Below, one piece after another: positions 18,203 to 26,575 of a DNA stretch of 64,000 nucleotides. Each line of letters starts with the position of its first letter. Position 1 is the first letter of the stretch. A model generated the notes under the pieces. That model searched no databases. It saw nothing but the letters and a program-made list of their open reading frames with translations, and was not told the DNA's origin. Position numbers and translations under genes: made by a program. The DNA comes from Irineochytrium annulatum (taxonomy: Eukaryota > Chytridiomycota > Chytridiomycetes > Chytridiales > Chytridiaceae). The stretch covers positions 124,001 through 188,000 of the forward strand of contig JADGJL010000004.1 in the NCBI GenBank assembly GCA_027600665.1, written 5' to 3'.

Positions 18203-19006
18203 TTGCGGAAATCTATCCTAAAATCACTCAAACCGGACATCATTGTTGAGATGTTGGACATGGCTGTGGCTTTTGAAAATTGGAACAAGGTGATGGAGAG
18301 GGCGGACATGTTATATCAATGTGTGCAGTCCATCCATGAAGAGCGGCAGGAGTATCAGTCAAGGGGAATGCCTGCACCACATATACAAACCGAGCGTCCC
18401 TTGGTCTACTATTACGGGTTCAGTCATTTGATGTGGGGGATGGCTCACCAGAAGATGGGACAGGTAGATCAGGCGCGAGCATGTATCGATCAATATGCAG
18501 AACTGGGATGGATGGAGGATCTGGATGAGGTAGGCATGCAGGTGGTGCAGGAGTTCAGGCATAAGGCACAGGTGAATCGGTATGCGCTTGAGATTGAAGC
18601 CGGGCAGGTGCAACTGCTGGAGGAGTTTGTGAACTTTTTGCTTGAGCATCCGGAGGAAGGGTTGGCAGGTCTGAAAGTGATTACGGAGTCAGCAGTGCGG
18701 CATAGATGGCAGATTGATCGGGTTTTACAGGTGTTTGAGGATCAGATGCAGGGCAATGACACAGAAATGAATTCTTTAAACAACGATGATATGTACCATT
18801 ACTGTTATCAGCGGGCTTTGTACGAACAATGGATGGGAAGACCGCAGGAGGCCGTGGAGTTTATTTTGCAGGCCATTCGGTTAGCGGATAAGCTTGGGTT
18901 GGATCGGTATTTTATAAGGTGCACGGCATTGTTGGAATCATTGCGGGAAGAAGCGACAGCGGAGCAGATTGGGCGGTATCGGGTGATTTTGGAGGAAATG
19001 AAGTAG
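18203..19006 (+). CDS. Helical-repeat (TPR-like) protein without a DNA-binding domain
   Basis: 267 residues from TTG 18203, 7 bases after GGAGG. The sequence is almost all amphipathic helix pairs of 34-40 residues, such as YYGFSHLMWGMAHQKMGQVDQARA and YCYQRALYEQWMGRPQEAVEFI, which have the small-residue and Ala/Gly spacing of TPR units. This resembles the ligand-binding half of RRNPP regulators (Rap, PlcR, NprR), but no helix-turn-helix, phosphatase signature or membrane segment is present. It is divergent from an XRE gene, so it might act as its sensor or antagonist; this is inference only. Confidence 0.6.
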   Translation: MRKSILKSLKPDIIVEMLDMAVAFENWNKVMERADMLYQCVQSIHEERQEYQSRGMPAPHIQTERPLVYYYGFSHLMWGMAHQKMGQVDQARACIDQYAELGWMEDLDEVGMQVVQEFRHKAQVNRYALEIEAGQVQLLEEFVNFLLEHPEEGLAGLKVITESAVRHRWQIDRVLQVFEDQMQGNDTEMNSLNNDDMYHYCYQRALYEQWMGRPQEAVEFILQAIRLADKLGLDRYFIRCTALLESLREEATAEQIGRYRVILEEMK

Positions 19007-19192
19007 GAGAGGTACTTACTGAAAGTGGTAGGATATTCCTTAAAATGGGTATATGCATATAGGACCATAGCACCGATGAGGAGCACAGATTGTGTTTTTA
19101 CCATGGTGAAATCAGGATGTTAGCCGGATAGTTTACATATTACACTTCTGCTAACATAGGATAATCCTATTTCGAATGAGCGGAGAAACATT

Positions 19193-20359
19193 ATGAGTAC
19201 AATCAAAGTTACCCCTGAACAGCTACATCACGTATCGAATCAGGTGGATCAAGCCAGACAGCAGTTGGAGACTATACGAAATGATCTGACGAGACAGATC
19301 ATGTTCGTTCAGATGATGTGGATGGGCGCGACGCAGGAGCGATTTTACTATGAGTTCGAGCAGTCACGACCTATACTGGATAAAGCGCTGGAGAGTATGG
19401 TCAATACATCGAAGGAATTGAAGGATATCGCCACGCGTTTCCAAGATACAGATGCTCAGAAGGGAAGTCTGGGTGGTGCGTTTGGAGCAGTCGGTGCCGC
19501 AGCTATGATGACCAAATCATCAGGAGATTCAAGTTCGGGTGATAAGGGATATCGGATGGCGCAAATCAATATGTTCGGTAAATTGGTATGGATGCCTGTC
19601 AACGAGAATGGTGTTGCGGATCAGGCTGCTCTTCAGGCTTATCAGAGGGATCAGGGACATCTTGACTTTAATCGCATGCAAGCTGTGAACGTTGAACCGC
19701 CTGGGGAAGATATTTTTGCGTTACAGATCAAGGCGTTTGAGATGGGTATTCATCCTACGACGGGAGAGCCTGTATCGGATAAATATGCTCAGATGATGGT
19801 GGCGTCTCTGAAGTTTAGTCAGATATTCATGGCGATTCAGATGGTTCGCGGGAGTATGCCAGGTGGTAAAGGGCCGTTTCGATTGCCTTCTTCTAATCCT
19901 GCTGTGGCGAAGATTAAGCAGCATATTGAGAAAGCTGAATCAAAAGCAAAAGCAGAGACTTCAAAAATAAATTTGTCTGAAGGACAAACTAGCTCCAAAT
20001 CGACCGTTACTGGGCAATACTCTGGTGGATTAGTCAAGGTTCCAAAGGAAGATAGGGCAGCTGATAGACTAGCTGAAAAGCTCGGTGGTGAATCTAGGGT
20101 GAAATTTAATAATGATCCTAAAGGCAGGGAGTTTGATACAGTAAGTGATGAGTATATTGCTCAAACGAAGCCACCATTAAATAGTTTAGATAAGCAGTTT
20201 AGGAAACAGGCTAAAGCAACCATAGAAGCAGCTATTGAAACAGGAAAAAAAGCATATTTTCATTTTGAGGGTAAACCTGATGATAGAGTGATAAGACAGC
20301 TAAATGAATATGCTGACAGATATAAAGTCGAAATAGTCATCGATACTAAACCCTTATGA
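19193..20359 (+). CDS. WXG100/ESX-type polymorphic toxin with nuclease-like C-terminus
   Basis: 388 residues. Residues 1-95 form a WXG100 helical hairpin (WMG at 43-45) that would mark the protein for type VII secretion. Residues 100-260 are a low-complexity linker and a pre-toxin region. The last 115 residues look like a restriction-endonuclease-fold toxin of the CdiA/Tox-REase type, with an acidic residue followed by a QxK catalytic-style pair and a conserved helix. The nucleotide composition becomes clearly richer in A from about 19930, at the start of the toxin part, as expected for an exchangeable cassette. The following gene is a matching immunity protein. A role in competition between bacteria is inferred; no T7SS core genes are in the window. 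Confidence 0.78.
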   Translation: MSTIKVTPEQLHHVSNQVDQARQQLETIRNDLTRQIMFVQMMWMGATQERFYYEFEQSRPILDKALESMVNTSKELKDIATRFQDTDAQKGSLGGAFGAVGAAAMMTKSSGDSSSGDKGYRMAQINMFGKLVWMPVNENGVADQAALQAYQRDQGHLDFNRMQAVNVEPPGEDIFALQIKAFEMGIHPTTGEPVSDKYAQMMVASLKFSQIFMAIQMVRGSMPGGKGPFRLPSSNPAVAKIKQHIEKAESKAKAETSKINLSEGQTSSKSTVTGQYSGGLVKVPKEDRAADRLAEKLGGESRVKFNNDPKGREFDTVSDEYIAQTKPPLNSLDKQFRKQAKATIEAAIETGKKAYFHFEGKPDDRVIRQLNEYADRYKVEIVIDTKPL

Positions 20360-20380
20360 TCATGAGAGGATGAAAAAAGA

Positions 20381-20785
20381 ATGTACGAATATCATGGATG
20401 GGCAACTATAAGAGAGAGTGCTTCATTTGAAGAAGACGAAGATCAATACGATTTAGTGATTCAACACCTGCAGAATTATATCGAAGAACTGAATTGGACT
20501 TCAGGTGTTTTGGATTTGAGAGCAGTTAATGGCGATTTTCAACTATGGGTAGCAGGTCTTAATAATCACAAACCTGAATCTAAGCATGATCCTATCGAAG
20601 TAATGAAAAAGATAGGTGAGATAGCTCAGGGTTCTTATGGAGTCCTTTATGTAAGAGATAGTGATGATGTGGAATCCTCCAACCAGTTTAAGGTCTACAC
20701 TTTAATTCGAGGTAAAGTAACGGAGAATGATGATCCGTTTCTCTCCCCATTCATACCTACACTAGAGGATGATTATGAAGGATAA
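20381..20785 (+). CDS. Immunity protein, Imm7 family
   Basis: 134 residues starting 21 bases after the toxin stop. The opening YEYHGWATIRES with its invariant-looking GW is characteristic of the Imm7 family, and a later aromatic-rich strand (FQLWVAGLNNH) and GVLYVRDSDD fit a compact alpha/beta fold. It is acidic, with no signal peptide, so it acts in the cytoplasm where it would bind and block the neighbouring nuclease toxin. The low GC content matches that of the toxin C-terminus, supporting joint transfer. Confidence 0.78.
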   Translation: MYEYHGWATIRESASFEEDEDQYDLVIQHLQNYIEELNWTSGVLDLRAVNGDFQLWVAGLNNHKPESKHDPIEVMKKIGEIAQGSYGVLYVRDSDDVESSNQFKVYTLIRGKVTENDDPFLSPFIPTLEDDYEG

Positions 20786-20872
20786 TCTGCACAAATAGTT
20801 CATACCACATTTGAAGTATAGGTAGCCCAAATTTATAGTAGATTGAATTCTATATGTAACAAAAAACATGAA

Positions 20873-20905
20873 GAATCCGCTCTCATCCGAGAGTCGGATT
20901 TTTTC
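20873..20905 (+). terminator. Terminator after the immunity gene
   Basis: AATCCG and CTCTC arms pair with GAGAG and CGGATT (one bulged base), followed by six T residues. Confidence 0.82.
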
Positions 20906-20928
20906 TCGTTTCACCACCAACATAACTC

Positions 20929-20957
20929 TTGTCAAAACGTAATCATTACGATATGAT
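20929..20957 (+). promoter_or_regulatory. Promoter of the Zur-controlled importer operon
   Basis: TTGTCA (20929-20934) and TATGAT (20952-20957) are 17 bases apart. The first Zur box occupies the spacer. Confidence 0.65.
20934..20954. promoter_or_regulatory. Zur box 1
   Basis: The core CGTAATCATTACG is a perfect palindrome, and 18 of the 20 defined positions of the Bacillus Zur box (core TCGTAATNATTACGA) match. It overlaps the -35 to -10 spacer. Confidence 0.85.
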
Positions 20958-20971
20958 AATACTCATTGTTC

Positions 20972-20992
20972 AAATGGTAATTATTACGATTA
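20972..20992. promoter_or_regulatory. Zur box 2
   Basis: GGTAATTATTACGATT also matches 18 of 20 consensus positions. It lies 38 bases from box 1 centre to centre, downstream of the -10, so bound Zur would block the transcript start. Confidence 0.82.
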
Positions 20993-21010
20993 AGAGAGAG
21001 GGGCATTACC

Positions 21011-22561
21011 TTGAATAAAAAGACGCCACTGTTAGCGCTGGTCTCCTTGGCCTTGAGCGCTGGACTGTTGAGCGCCTGCGGATCATCTGAATCCAGTCCC
21101 GCTGCGCAACCATCCACGGATAATAAAAATGTTCACTTTCTATATAACTTCTCCACCAGCTCGCTAGATCCACATGTGGATTCCAGCTATGTGCCGCTGC
21201 GCGCGGGCATTACGGAAACGCTGGTACGTCTGGATGAAGAGAATCTGACGGTTGCTCCATGGCTCGCTGAGAGCTGGGAGAGTGAGGATGGACAGCACTG
21301 GACGATCGACCTGCGAGACGATGTGACCTTCCAGAACGGCAAGCCAATGACGGGTGAATCCGTTAAGGCATCCCTTGAGCGGGCGCTGGAAGAGAATGTA
21401 GCCATCCAGAACGCGCTGAAGATCGATACAATTGAAGCCGAGGGCGACAAGCTGGAGATCACCACAACGCAGCCGTTCCCGGAGTTCGCTTCGGAACTGG
21501 TGAACCCCAACACGGCAATTATCGACGTGAGTGAGCCGGACGTTGTGAACAAGCCGATTGGTACGGGCCCGTTCAAGCTGACATCTTTTACCCCAGGCAG
21601 CAAGCTGGAATTGGATCAATATGATGAATACTGGGACGGAGCATCGCCACTGGATTCCATCACGTTCTCATTCAATGAAGATGCCAATGCCCGCACACTT
21701 GCACTCAAATCTGGACAGGTAGATATCGTATACCGTCCAGAGGTCGAGAGTCTCGAATCGCTCAAAGCGCTAGACGGCATGACGGTTGAGTCTACATCGA
21801 CGTTCCGCGTGCATCAGCTAACGATGAACATGCAGCGGGAGAGCATGAAGGACCTCAATGTTCGTCGTGCGCTAGACGCGCTGATTGACCGCCAGGGTAT
21901 CGTCGACACGATCCTGCTCGGCTACGGCGAAGGAGCCATCGGACCGTTCCTGCCATCGTTGCCGTTCGCGCCAACCTATACGGATACAGCAACGGAATCC
22001 GGGCCTGACGCCGCAGTGAATTATCTCCAGGAAGCGGGATATACACTGCAAAACGGCGTGATGACCAAGGACAGCAAACCATTGCAGCTGACGTTGCTGA
22101 CGTATTCGTCTCGTGCCGATCTGCCACTGATCGCCCAAGTGTTCCAGTCGGATGCGAAGAAAATTGGTATCGATGTGCAGATTCGCCAGATCGACACGCC
22201 GGAAGATTACATGGCGTCCAACCGCGACTGGGATATTGCAACGTACAGTAATTTGACCGCTCCTCGTGGGGATGCAGGTTATTACCTCAATGCTACGTAC
22301 CATCCCAAGGGTGCTCTTAACTTCAGCGGATCGGAAGATCCGGAACTGACCAAGATCATCGACGAACTGAATCTCACAGTTGCACCGGAGAAGCGCGCAG
22401 AGCTTGCCGAGAAGGCAGCCAACTACGTGCATGACAACGTGCTGAATTCATTCGTGCTGCATCCGGGTACGATCGTTGCCTATAACGGCAAGAAGATCAA
22501 GAACTGGGTTACCACTCGCAGTGAGTATTACATGATTACCAATAAGCTGGATGTGATGTAA
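21011..22561 (+). CDS. Lipoprotein solute-binding protein of a nickel/peptide-type ABC importer
   Basis: 516 residues from TTG 21011. A lipoprotein signal peptide ends in LLSAC at residues 19-23, followed by a Ser-rich tether. The body is an SBP_bac_5 (DppA/NikA) domain: LDPHVDSSYVPLRAGITETL, LAESWESEDGQHWTIDLRDDVTFQNGKPM, GTGPFKLTSF, NVRRALDALIDRQGIV. Such proteins bind peptides, Ni chelates or opine-type metallophores outside the cell. Two Zur boxes in its promoter indicate zinc limitation as the trigger, so zinc or a zinc-metallophore complex is the best guess for cargo. No metallophore synthesis genes are in the window. Its stop overlaps the next start by one base. Confidence 0.88.
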   Translation: MNKKTPLLALVSLALSAGLLSACGSSESSPAAQPSTDNKNVHFLYNFSTSSLDPHVDSSYVPLRAGITETLVRLDEENLTVAPWLAESWESEDGQHWTIDLRDDVTFQNGKPMTGESVKASLERALEENVAIQNALKIDTIEAEGDKLEITTTQPFPEFASELVNPNTAIIDVSEPDVVNKPIGTGPFKLTSFTPGSKLELDQYDEYWDGASPLDSITFSFNEDANARTLALKSGQVDIVYRPEVESLESLKALDGMTVESTSTFRVHQLTMNMQRESMKDLNVRRALDALIDRQGIVDTILLGYGEGAIGPFLPSLPFAPTYTDTATESGPDAAVNYLQEAGYTLQNGVMTKDSKPLQLTLLTYSSRADLPLIAQVFQSDAKKIGIDVQIRQIDTPEDYMASNRDWDIATYSNLTAPRGDAGYYLNATYHPKGALNFSGSEDPELTKIIDELNLTVAPEKRAELAEKAANYVHDNVLNSFVLHPGTIVAYNGKKIKNWVTTRSEYYMITNKLDVM

Positions 22562-23508
22562 TGTTTCGCATTTTGCTTCGCAAGTTCCTTGAGGTATTTA
22601 TTTTTCTGCTGTTCATTATGTTTGTGAGCTTCCTGTTCATTCGTCTGGCTCCCGGTGATCCCGTCCTGACGATATTAAATGTAGACGAACTATCCGTCAG
22701 TCAGGAGCAGGTTGAAGCTGTACGCGAGGAGATGGGCTTCAACGATTCCCTTCCTGTCCAGTTTGGCAACTGGTTGCTCGATTTTGTTCGGCTCGACTTC
22801 GGTGTATCGTATTCGACAGGCCAGCCCGTCATGCAGACCCTGATGCGTGCTCTGCCCGCCACGGCTGAACTGACGATTGGTGCGCTGCTGGTCATGCTCG
22901 TCATAGCGATCCCGCTCGGCTCGCTGTCAGCGCTCCATCGTGGCAGTTGGATTGACCGTGGCAGCCGCATGCTCTCCATTGTGGGGGCCGCGGTGCCGAG
23001 CTTCTGGCTGGGTCTGATCCTCATCGACATGTTCGGTGTACGCTTTGGCAATCTGCCGACCATGGGCCGGGATGGATTCACATCGCTTATTCTGCCATCT
23101 CTGACGCTGGGACTTGCCATCTCCAGCGTTTATGTGCGTCTTTTGCGTTCCAGCTTGCTAGATTCACTAAGTCAGGAGTTCGTTCGGTCCGCCCGGGCAA
23201 GAGGGGTATCCGAAGGCCGGATCTTCATGCTTCACGCGTTTCGGCACAGTCTGCCGCCTGTGATTACGGTATTTGGCGTCAGTCTTGGCAGCCTGATTGG
23301 CGGAGTTGTCGTGATTGAAGTATTGTTCGCTTATCCAGGGATCGGCAAGCTCGTCGTTGACGCTATCCGCCAGCGTGATTATCCACTGATTCAGGGTTAC
23401 ATCCTGATCATGGCCATCGTGGTATTCCTCGTGAATACGACGGTTGACCTGTCTTATCGTTATTTGAATCCTGAAATGAAACTCAAGGAAAAGGAGGCCC
23501 ACCGATGA
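22561..23508 (+). CDS. ABC importer permease, NikB/DppB type
   Basis: 315 residues, six membrane helices. It has the family hallmarks FLFIRLAPGDPV after the first helix and, near the C-terminus, the EAA loop SLSQEFVRSARARGVSEGRIFMLH, whose glycine contacts the ATPase subunits, followed by the final YPGIGKLVVDAIRQRDYPLI segment. It begins on the last base of the binding-protein stop codon, so the two are translationally coupled. It forms the membrane channel together with the NikC-type protein encoded next. Confidence 0.92.
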   Translation: MFRILLRKFLEVFIFLLFIMFVSFLFIRLAPGDPVLTILNVDELSVSQEQVEAVREEMGFNDSLPVQFGNWLLDFVRLDFGVSYSTGQPVMQTLMRALPATAELTIGALLVMLVIAIPLGSLSALHRGSWIDRGSRMLSIVGAAVPSFWLGLILIDMFGVRFGNLPTMGRDGFTSLILPSLTLGLAISSVYVRLLRSSLLDSLSQEFVRSARARGVSEGRIFMLHAFRHSLPPVITVFGVSLGSLIGGVVVIEVLFAYPGIGKLVVDAIRQRDYPLIQGYILIMAIVVFLVNTTVDLSYRYLNPEMKLKEKEAHR

Positions 23509-24359
23509 AAACCATACCCCTGCCCACTCCAACTGCAAAATCTAAAAAACATAGCTGGCAGGCGATCATCGGTCTGTTATTTGCACTGCTGGTCATCGGG
23601 GCCTCCTTATATGCCTTTTTATACTTAAAACATGACCACACGTTAACCGATCTGCGTGGACGATTGCAGGGTGCAAGTGCTCTCCATCCGTTCGGAACCG
23701 ACCATCTGGGCCGCGATGTGCTGACACGTCTGCTGCTTGGCGGCGGTCAAACGCTTGGTTATAGCTTACTGGCACTCGGTGCCGCACTGCTGATTGGCAT
23801 TCCATTTGGACTGATCGCAGGATACAAACGTGGCTGGGTTGATAAGCTGTTCATGCGGATCGCGGATGCCTTTCTTGCTTTTCCCGATACCATTGTCGCG
23901 ATTGTGCTAAGTGGTCTGCTAGGGGCCGGAATCGGCAATCTGGTGTTGGCGATCGTGATCGTGAAGTGGGTTAGTTATGCGCGTCTCGTTCGAAGTACGG
24001 TTTTATCGGAGTCCCAAAAGGATTACATTCGCATCGCCCGCACCAATGGACTTTCGGACGGTCGTATCATGAGAAAACATCTGCTTCCACATATCGCAGG
24101 CCATGTGCTCGTGCTGGCCAGTCTCGATCTGGGCAAAATTATCCTGCTCATCTCATCATTATCCTACATCGGCCTTGGCGCACAGCCGCCAACACCTGAA
24201 TGGGGTGCGATGCTGAATGACTCACGGCCTTACTTCCAGTCTCGGCCGGAGCTAATGATCTACCCAGGTCTCGCTATTGTCTCGGTAGTCCTGCTCGCCA
24301 ACATGCTGGGCGACTATCTGCGAGACCGCTTTGATGTGAAGAAGGAGGTGCAGCCATGA
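23505..24359 (+). CDS. ABC importer permease, NikC/DppC type
   Basis: 284 residues with an N-terminal helix, the short HPFGTDHLGRDVLTRLL signature of DppC/NikC proteins, five more helices, and the EAA loop SQKDYIRIARTNGLSDGRIMRKHLLPH. It overlaps the previous gene by ATGA and the next gene by ATGA. Compared with many DppC proteins it is of ordinary length and has no unusual insertions. Confidence 0.92.
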   Translation: MKTIPLPTPTAKSKKHSWQAIIGLLFALLVIGASLYAFLYLKHDHTLTDLRGRLQGASALHPFGTDHLGRDVLTRLLLGGGQTLGYSLLALGAALLIGIPFGLIAGYKRGWVDKLFMRIADAFLAFPDTIVAIVLSGLLGAGIGNLVLAIVIVKWVSYARLVRSTVLSESQKDYIRIARTNGLSDGRIMRKHLLPHIAGHVLVLASLDLGKIILLISSLSYIGLGAQPPTPEWGAMLNDSRPYFQSRPELMIYPGLAIVSVVLLANMLGDYLRDRFDVKKEVQP

Positions 24360-25156
24360 TTCTCTCCATGGAGGAACTGAGCATCTCCAGCCGGGATCGC
24401 ACCATTGTAGATCGAGTCTCTCTGGCTGTTCGCGAAGGTGAATTCATGGCACTCGTTGGACAGAGCGGTAGTGGCAAAAGCCTGCTCTCGCAAGCCATTG
24501 GTCGTCTGCTGCCGCCCAACCTGCATGCATCGGGGCGAGTCATGTTCGAGGGCAGCAACCTGCTCGAACGGAAGCCTAAGGAGATGCGAGCCCTGCGGGG
24601 AAGCCGCATCTCATATATTTTTCAAGACTATCAGGGAGCGTTTACGCCATTTCACAGTATTGGTGGGCACTTTGATGAATACCAGAAGGTACATGGGGAG
24701 AAGTCTTCTGCCATCCGCAAGAAACGGGCGGAGGAAGCATTGGAATCGGTTGGCCTTGGTGCTGAATTGCTGCGCCGCTATCCGTTCCAGTTGAGCGGTG
24801 GACAGCTTCAGCGGGCTTCTATTGCCACATCGCTGATGCTCTCCCCTCGTCTGCTGATCGCTGACGAAGCGACCACGGCACTGGACAGTGTATCCGGGCA
24901 CCGCGTATTGGAACTGCTGGCACGCAAACAAGCGGAGACGGGCTGTGCGATTCTGTTTATCACGCACGACTGGCGCCATGTTCGCCGCTATGCCAGCCGC
25001 TTGGCTGTTATGAAGGAAGGACAGATCGTCGAATCGGGCGGCAAGCATCGCATTCTTGACCATCCTCAGCATGAATATACACGCCAGTTAATCGAAGCAG
25101 CTCCCGTTCTGAGCCGATCACTGAAGTCGGGATTGAAGGAGGCGGGAACAGAATGA
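24356..25156 (+). CDS. ABC importer ATPase, NikD/DppD type
   Basis: 266 residues. It shows Walker A GQSGSGKS near residue 38, the Q-loop in IFQDYQGAFTPFHSIG, the ABC signature LSGGQLQRASIA, Walker B LLIADEATTALD and the switch His in ITHDW. The signature has Leu-Gln-Arg in place of Gln-Gln-Arg, which is common in NikD. A short C-terminal extension (HEYTRQLIEAAPVLSR) matches the oligopeptide/dipeptide transporter domain. It is coupled by ATGA to both neighbours. Confidence 0.92.
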   Translation: MILSMEELSISSRDRTIVDRVSLAVREGEFMALVGQSGSGKSLLSQAIGRLLPPNLHASGRVMFEGSNLLERKPKEMRALRGSRISYIFQDYQGAFTPFHSIGGHFDEYQKVHGEKSSAIRKKRAEEALESVGLGAELLRRYPFQLSGGQLQRASIATSLMLSPRLLIADEATTALDSVSGHRVLELLARKQAETGCAILFITHDWRHVRRYASRLAVMKEGQIVESGGKHRILDHPQHEYTRQLIEAAPVLSRSLKSGLKEAGTE

Positions 25157-26166
25157 AGACGACTTCAAATGAAGAACGCCAAGGGTTTGTGCAGTCTGAC
25201 GAATCCAATGTGCGAGTTCATGACCGTGCTAAAGGCGCAAACCATACAGAGATAGACAATGCAGTTACAGACCATGTGGTCATAGATACTATAGATACAG
25301 ATCAGGCAGTCATAAATGCTACAGATTCAGATCATGCGGATACAAATACCGTTATAGATAACGCCGTTGCAAAGACTACTTGCTCTCCCAGCATCCTAAA
25401 TCATCCCGTGCTTCAGGTGGAACATCTCAGCCGAACGTATGCAGGTGCAGACCGACCAGCTGTAAATGATATTTCCTTCACCCTGAACCGTGGCGAGTGT
25501 CTTGGTCTGGTTGGCGAGAGCGGGTGTGGCAAGAGTACGCTCGCCCGCTGTCTGCTTCGGATCGAAGATGCAGATACAGGCTCGATTACACTGGGCGGAC
25601 AGGATATCGCGCGGCTGAGCGGCCGACGGTTGCGACCTCATCGGCGAAAGATTCAGATTGTATTTCAGAACCCAATGGCTGCACTGAATCCAAAGCTCAA
25701 GATATCCGACTCGCTAATCGATCCTTACGAACAGCTTGGAGGGGACGCAGAACTGTCCCACTTTACCTACATATCGAAGGAGGCTTACGTGCAAAAGCTG
25801 CTTGAAGCGGTCGAGCTTCCTCGCGATGTAGCTGGACGTTATCCGCATGAGCTAAGTGGTGGACAGCGTCAGCGGGTCACGATCGCACGTGCCATTGGCA
25901 TTGAGCCGGACGTTGTCGTTCTGGATGAACCGACGGCCAGCCTGGACGTGATCTCTCAAGGTGCCGTTTTGCAGTTGCTCACCGACCTGCGGACATCGCT
26001 TGGTCTGTCATACGTGTTCATCTCGCATGATTTGGCCGCGGTACATCGCATGAGTCAGCGCATCATTGTCATGCGGGAAGGCCAGATCGTTGACCGCTTT
26101 GGCGCAGATGCGTTGTTCGTTGAAGAACGCCATCCGTATACAAAGGAACTGATTTCGATTTTCTGA
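25153..26166 (+). CDS. ABC importer ATPase, NikE/DppF type, with an Asp/His-rich N-terminal extension
   Basis: 337 residues, about 70 more than NikE. The ABC core begins near residue 80 (VLQVEHLSRTY) with Walker A GESGCGKS, Q-loop FQNPMAALNPK, signature LSGGQRQRVTIA, Walker B VVVLDEPTASLD and switch ISHDLAAVHR. Before it, residues 20-75 are an imperfect tandem of short units such as VIDTIDTDQAV and NATDSDHADTN, rich in Asp, Thr, Asn, Val and His. That region is not part of the family fold and has no obvious counterpart in other Nik/Dpp ATPases. In a zinc-related operon it could bind metal; this is speculative. It also starts within the ATGA overlap, so the extension is very likely translated. 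Confidence 0.9.
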   Translation: MKTTSNEERQGFVQSDESNVRVHDRAKGANHTEIDNAVTDHVVIDTIDTDQAVINATDSDHADTNTVIDNAVAKTTCSPSILNHPVLQVEHLSRTYAGADRPAVNDISFTLNRGECLGLVGESGCGKSTLARCLLRIEDADTGSITLGGQDIARLSGRRLRPHRRKIQIVFQNPMAALNPKLKISDSLIDPYEQLGGDAELSHFTYISKEAYVQKLLEAVELPRDVAGRYPHELSGGQRQRVTIARAIGIEPDVVVLDEPTASLDVISQGAVLQLLTDLRTSLGLSYVFISHDLAAVHRMSQRIIVMREGQIVDRFGADALFVEERHPYTKELISIF

Positions 26167-26211
26167 GTACTCCCGGAAACGCCGGGGGTGGTAAGGGTTA
26201 ATCTTTAATAT

Positions 26212-26248
26212 AAAGCCGCCATGCGAAGCGATTCGTAAGCGGCTTTTG
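26212..26248 (+). terminator. Terminator of the importer operon
   Basis: AAAGCCGC pairs with GCGGCTTT around an 18-base loop and is followed by TTGG. A smaller CCCGG-AAACG-CCGGG hairpin lies just upstream at 26172-26186. Confidence 0.75.
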
Positions 26249-26575
26249 GTGCATCCATTTTCACGAGTTAAGTAAGGCTATACAACATTTGATATGCCAA
26301 GTCCCACTAAAACCGGGCTCCTTTCTTTGTTTTGAACAAATATATCTTTCAGGCCTATAACCGGGCTAACGTTCCGATGTAAACTAGCGTATACTGATGG
26401 AATAGCAAATATCTTGAAATTGCATATTTAAATTGCTCTATATTATTGATACACTAGATCAAGGTTATAATCATTCAGAGAAGGTGCGACCCCGTTCAAG
26501 AATGGGCTTGCTGCAAATGCCAAATCGATAACGCTTACATCCTTTTGGCAAATATAGGATATAAGGACGGTAGAC
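26249..26575. other. Gap upstream of mqo
   Basis: No gene. AAACCGGGCT-like repeats occur near 26313 and 26359, and an AT-rich block with TTGAAA and TATATT (26412-26445) may hold the promoter. A cre-like site lies at 26526-26539. Confidence 0.4.
26526..26539 (+). promoter_or_regulatory. cre-like site upstream of mqo
   Basis: CGATAACGCTTACA matches 12 of 14 positions of the relaxed cre pattern TGWAANCGNTWNCA and lies 37 bases before the mqo start. Carbon control of malate oxidation would be consistent with it. Confidence 0.4.

Noticed and set aside
19024..19122. 32-codon ORF between the TPR-like gene and the toxin gene, considered as a Phr-like signal peptide
   Set aside because: It lacks a ribosome site at a proper distance and a secretion signal, so a pheromone role is not supported.
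21164..22432. Minus-strand ORFs of 128-186 codons inside the importer binding-protein gene
   Set aside because: Shadows of a conserved lipoprotein gene; no ribosome sites and no domain content.
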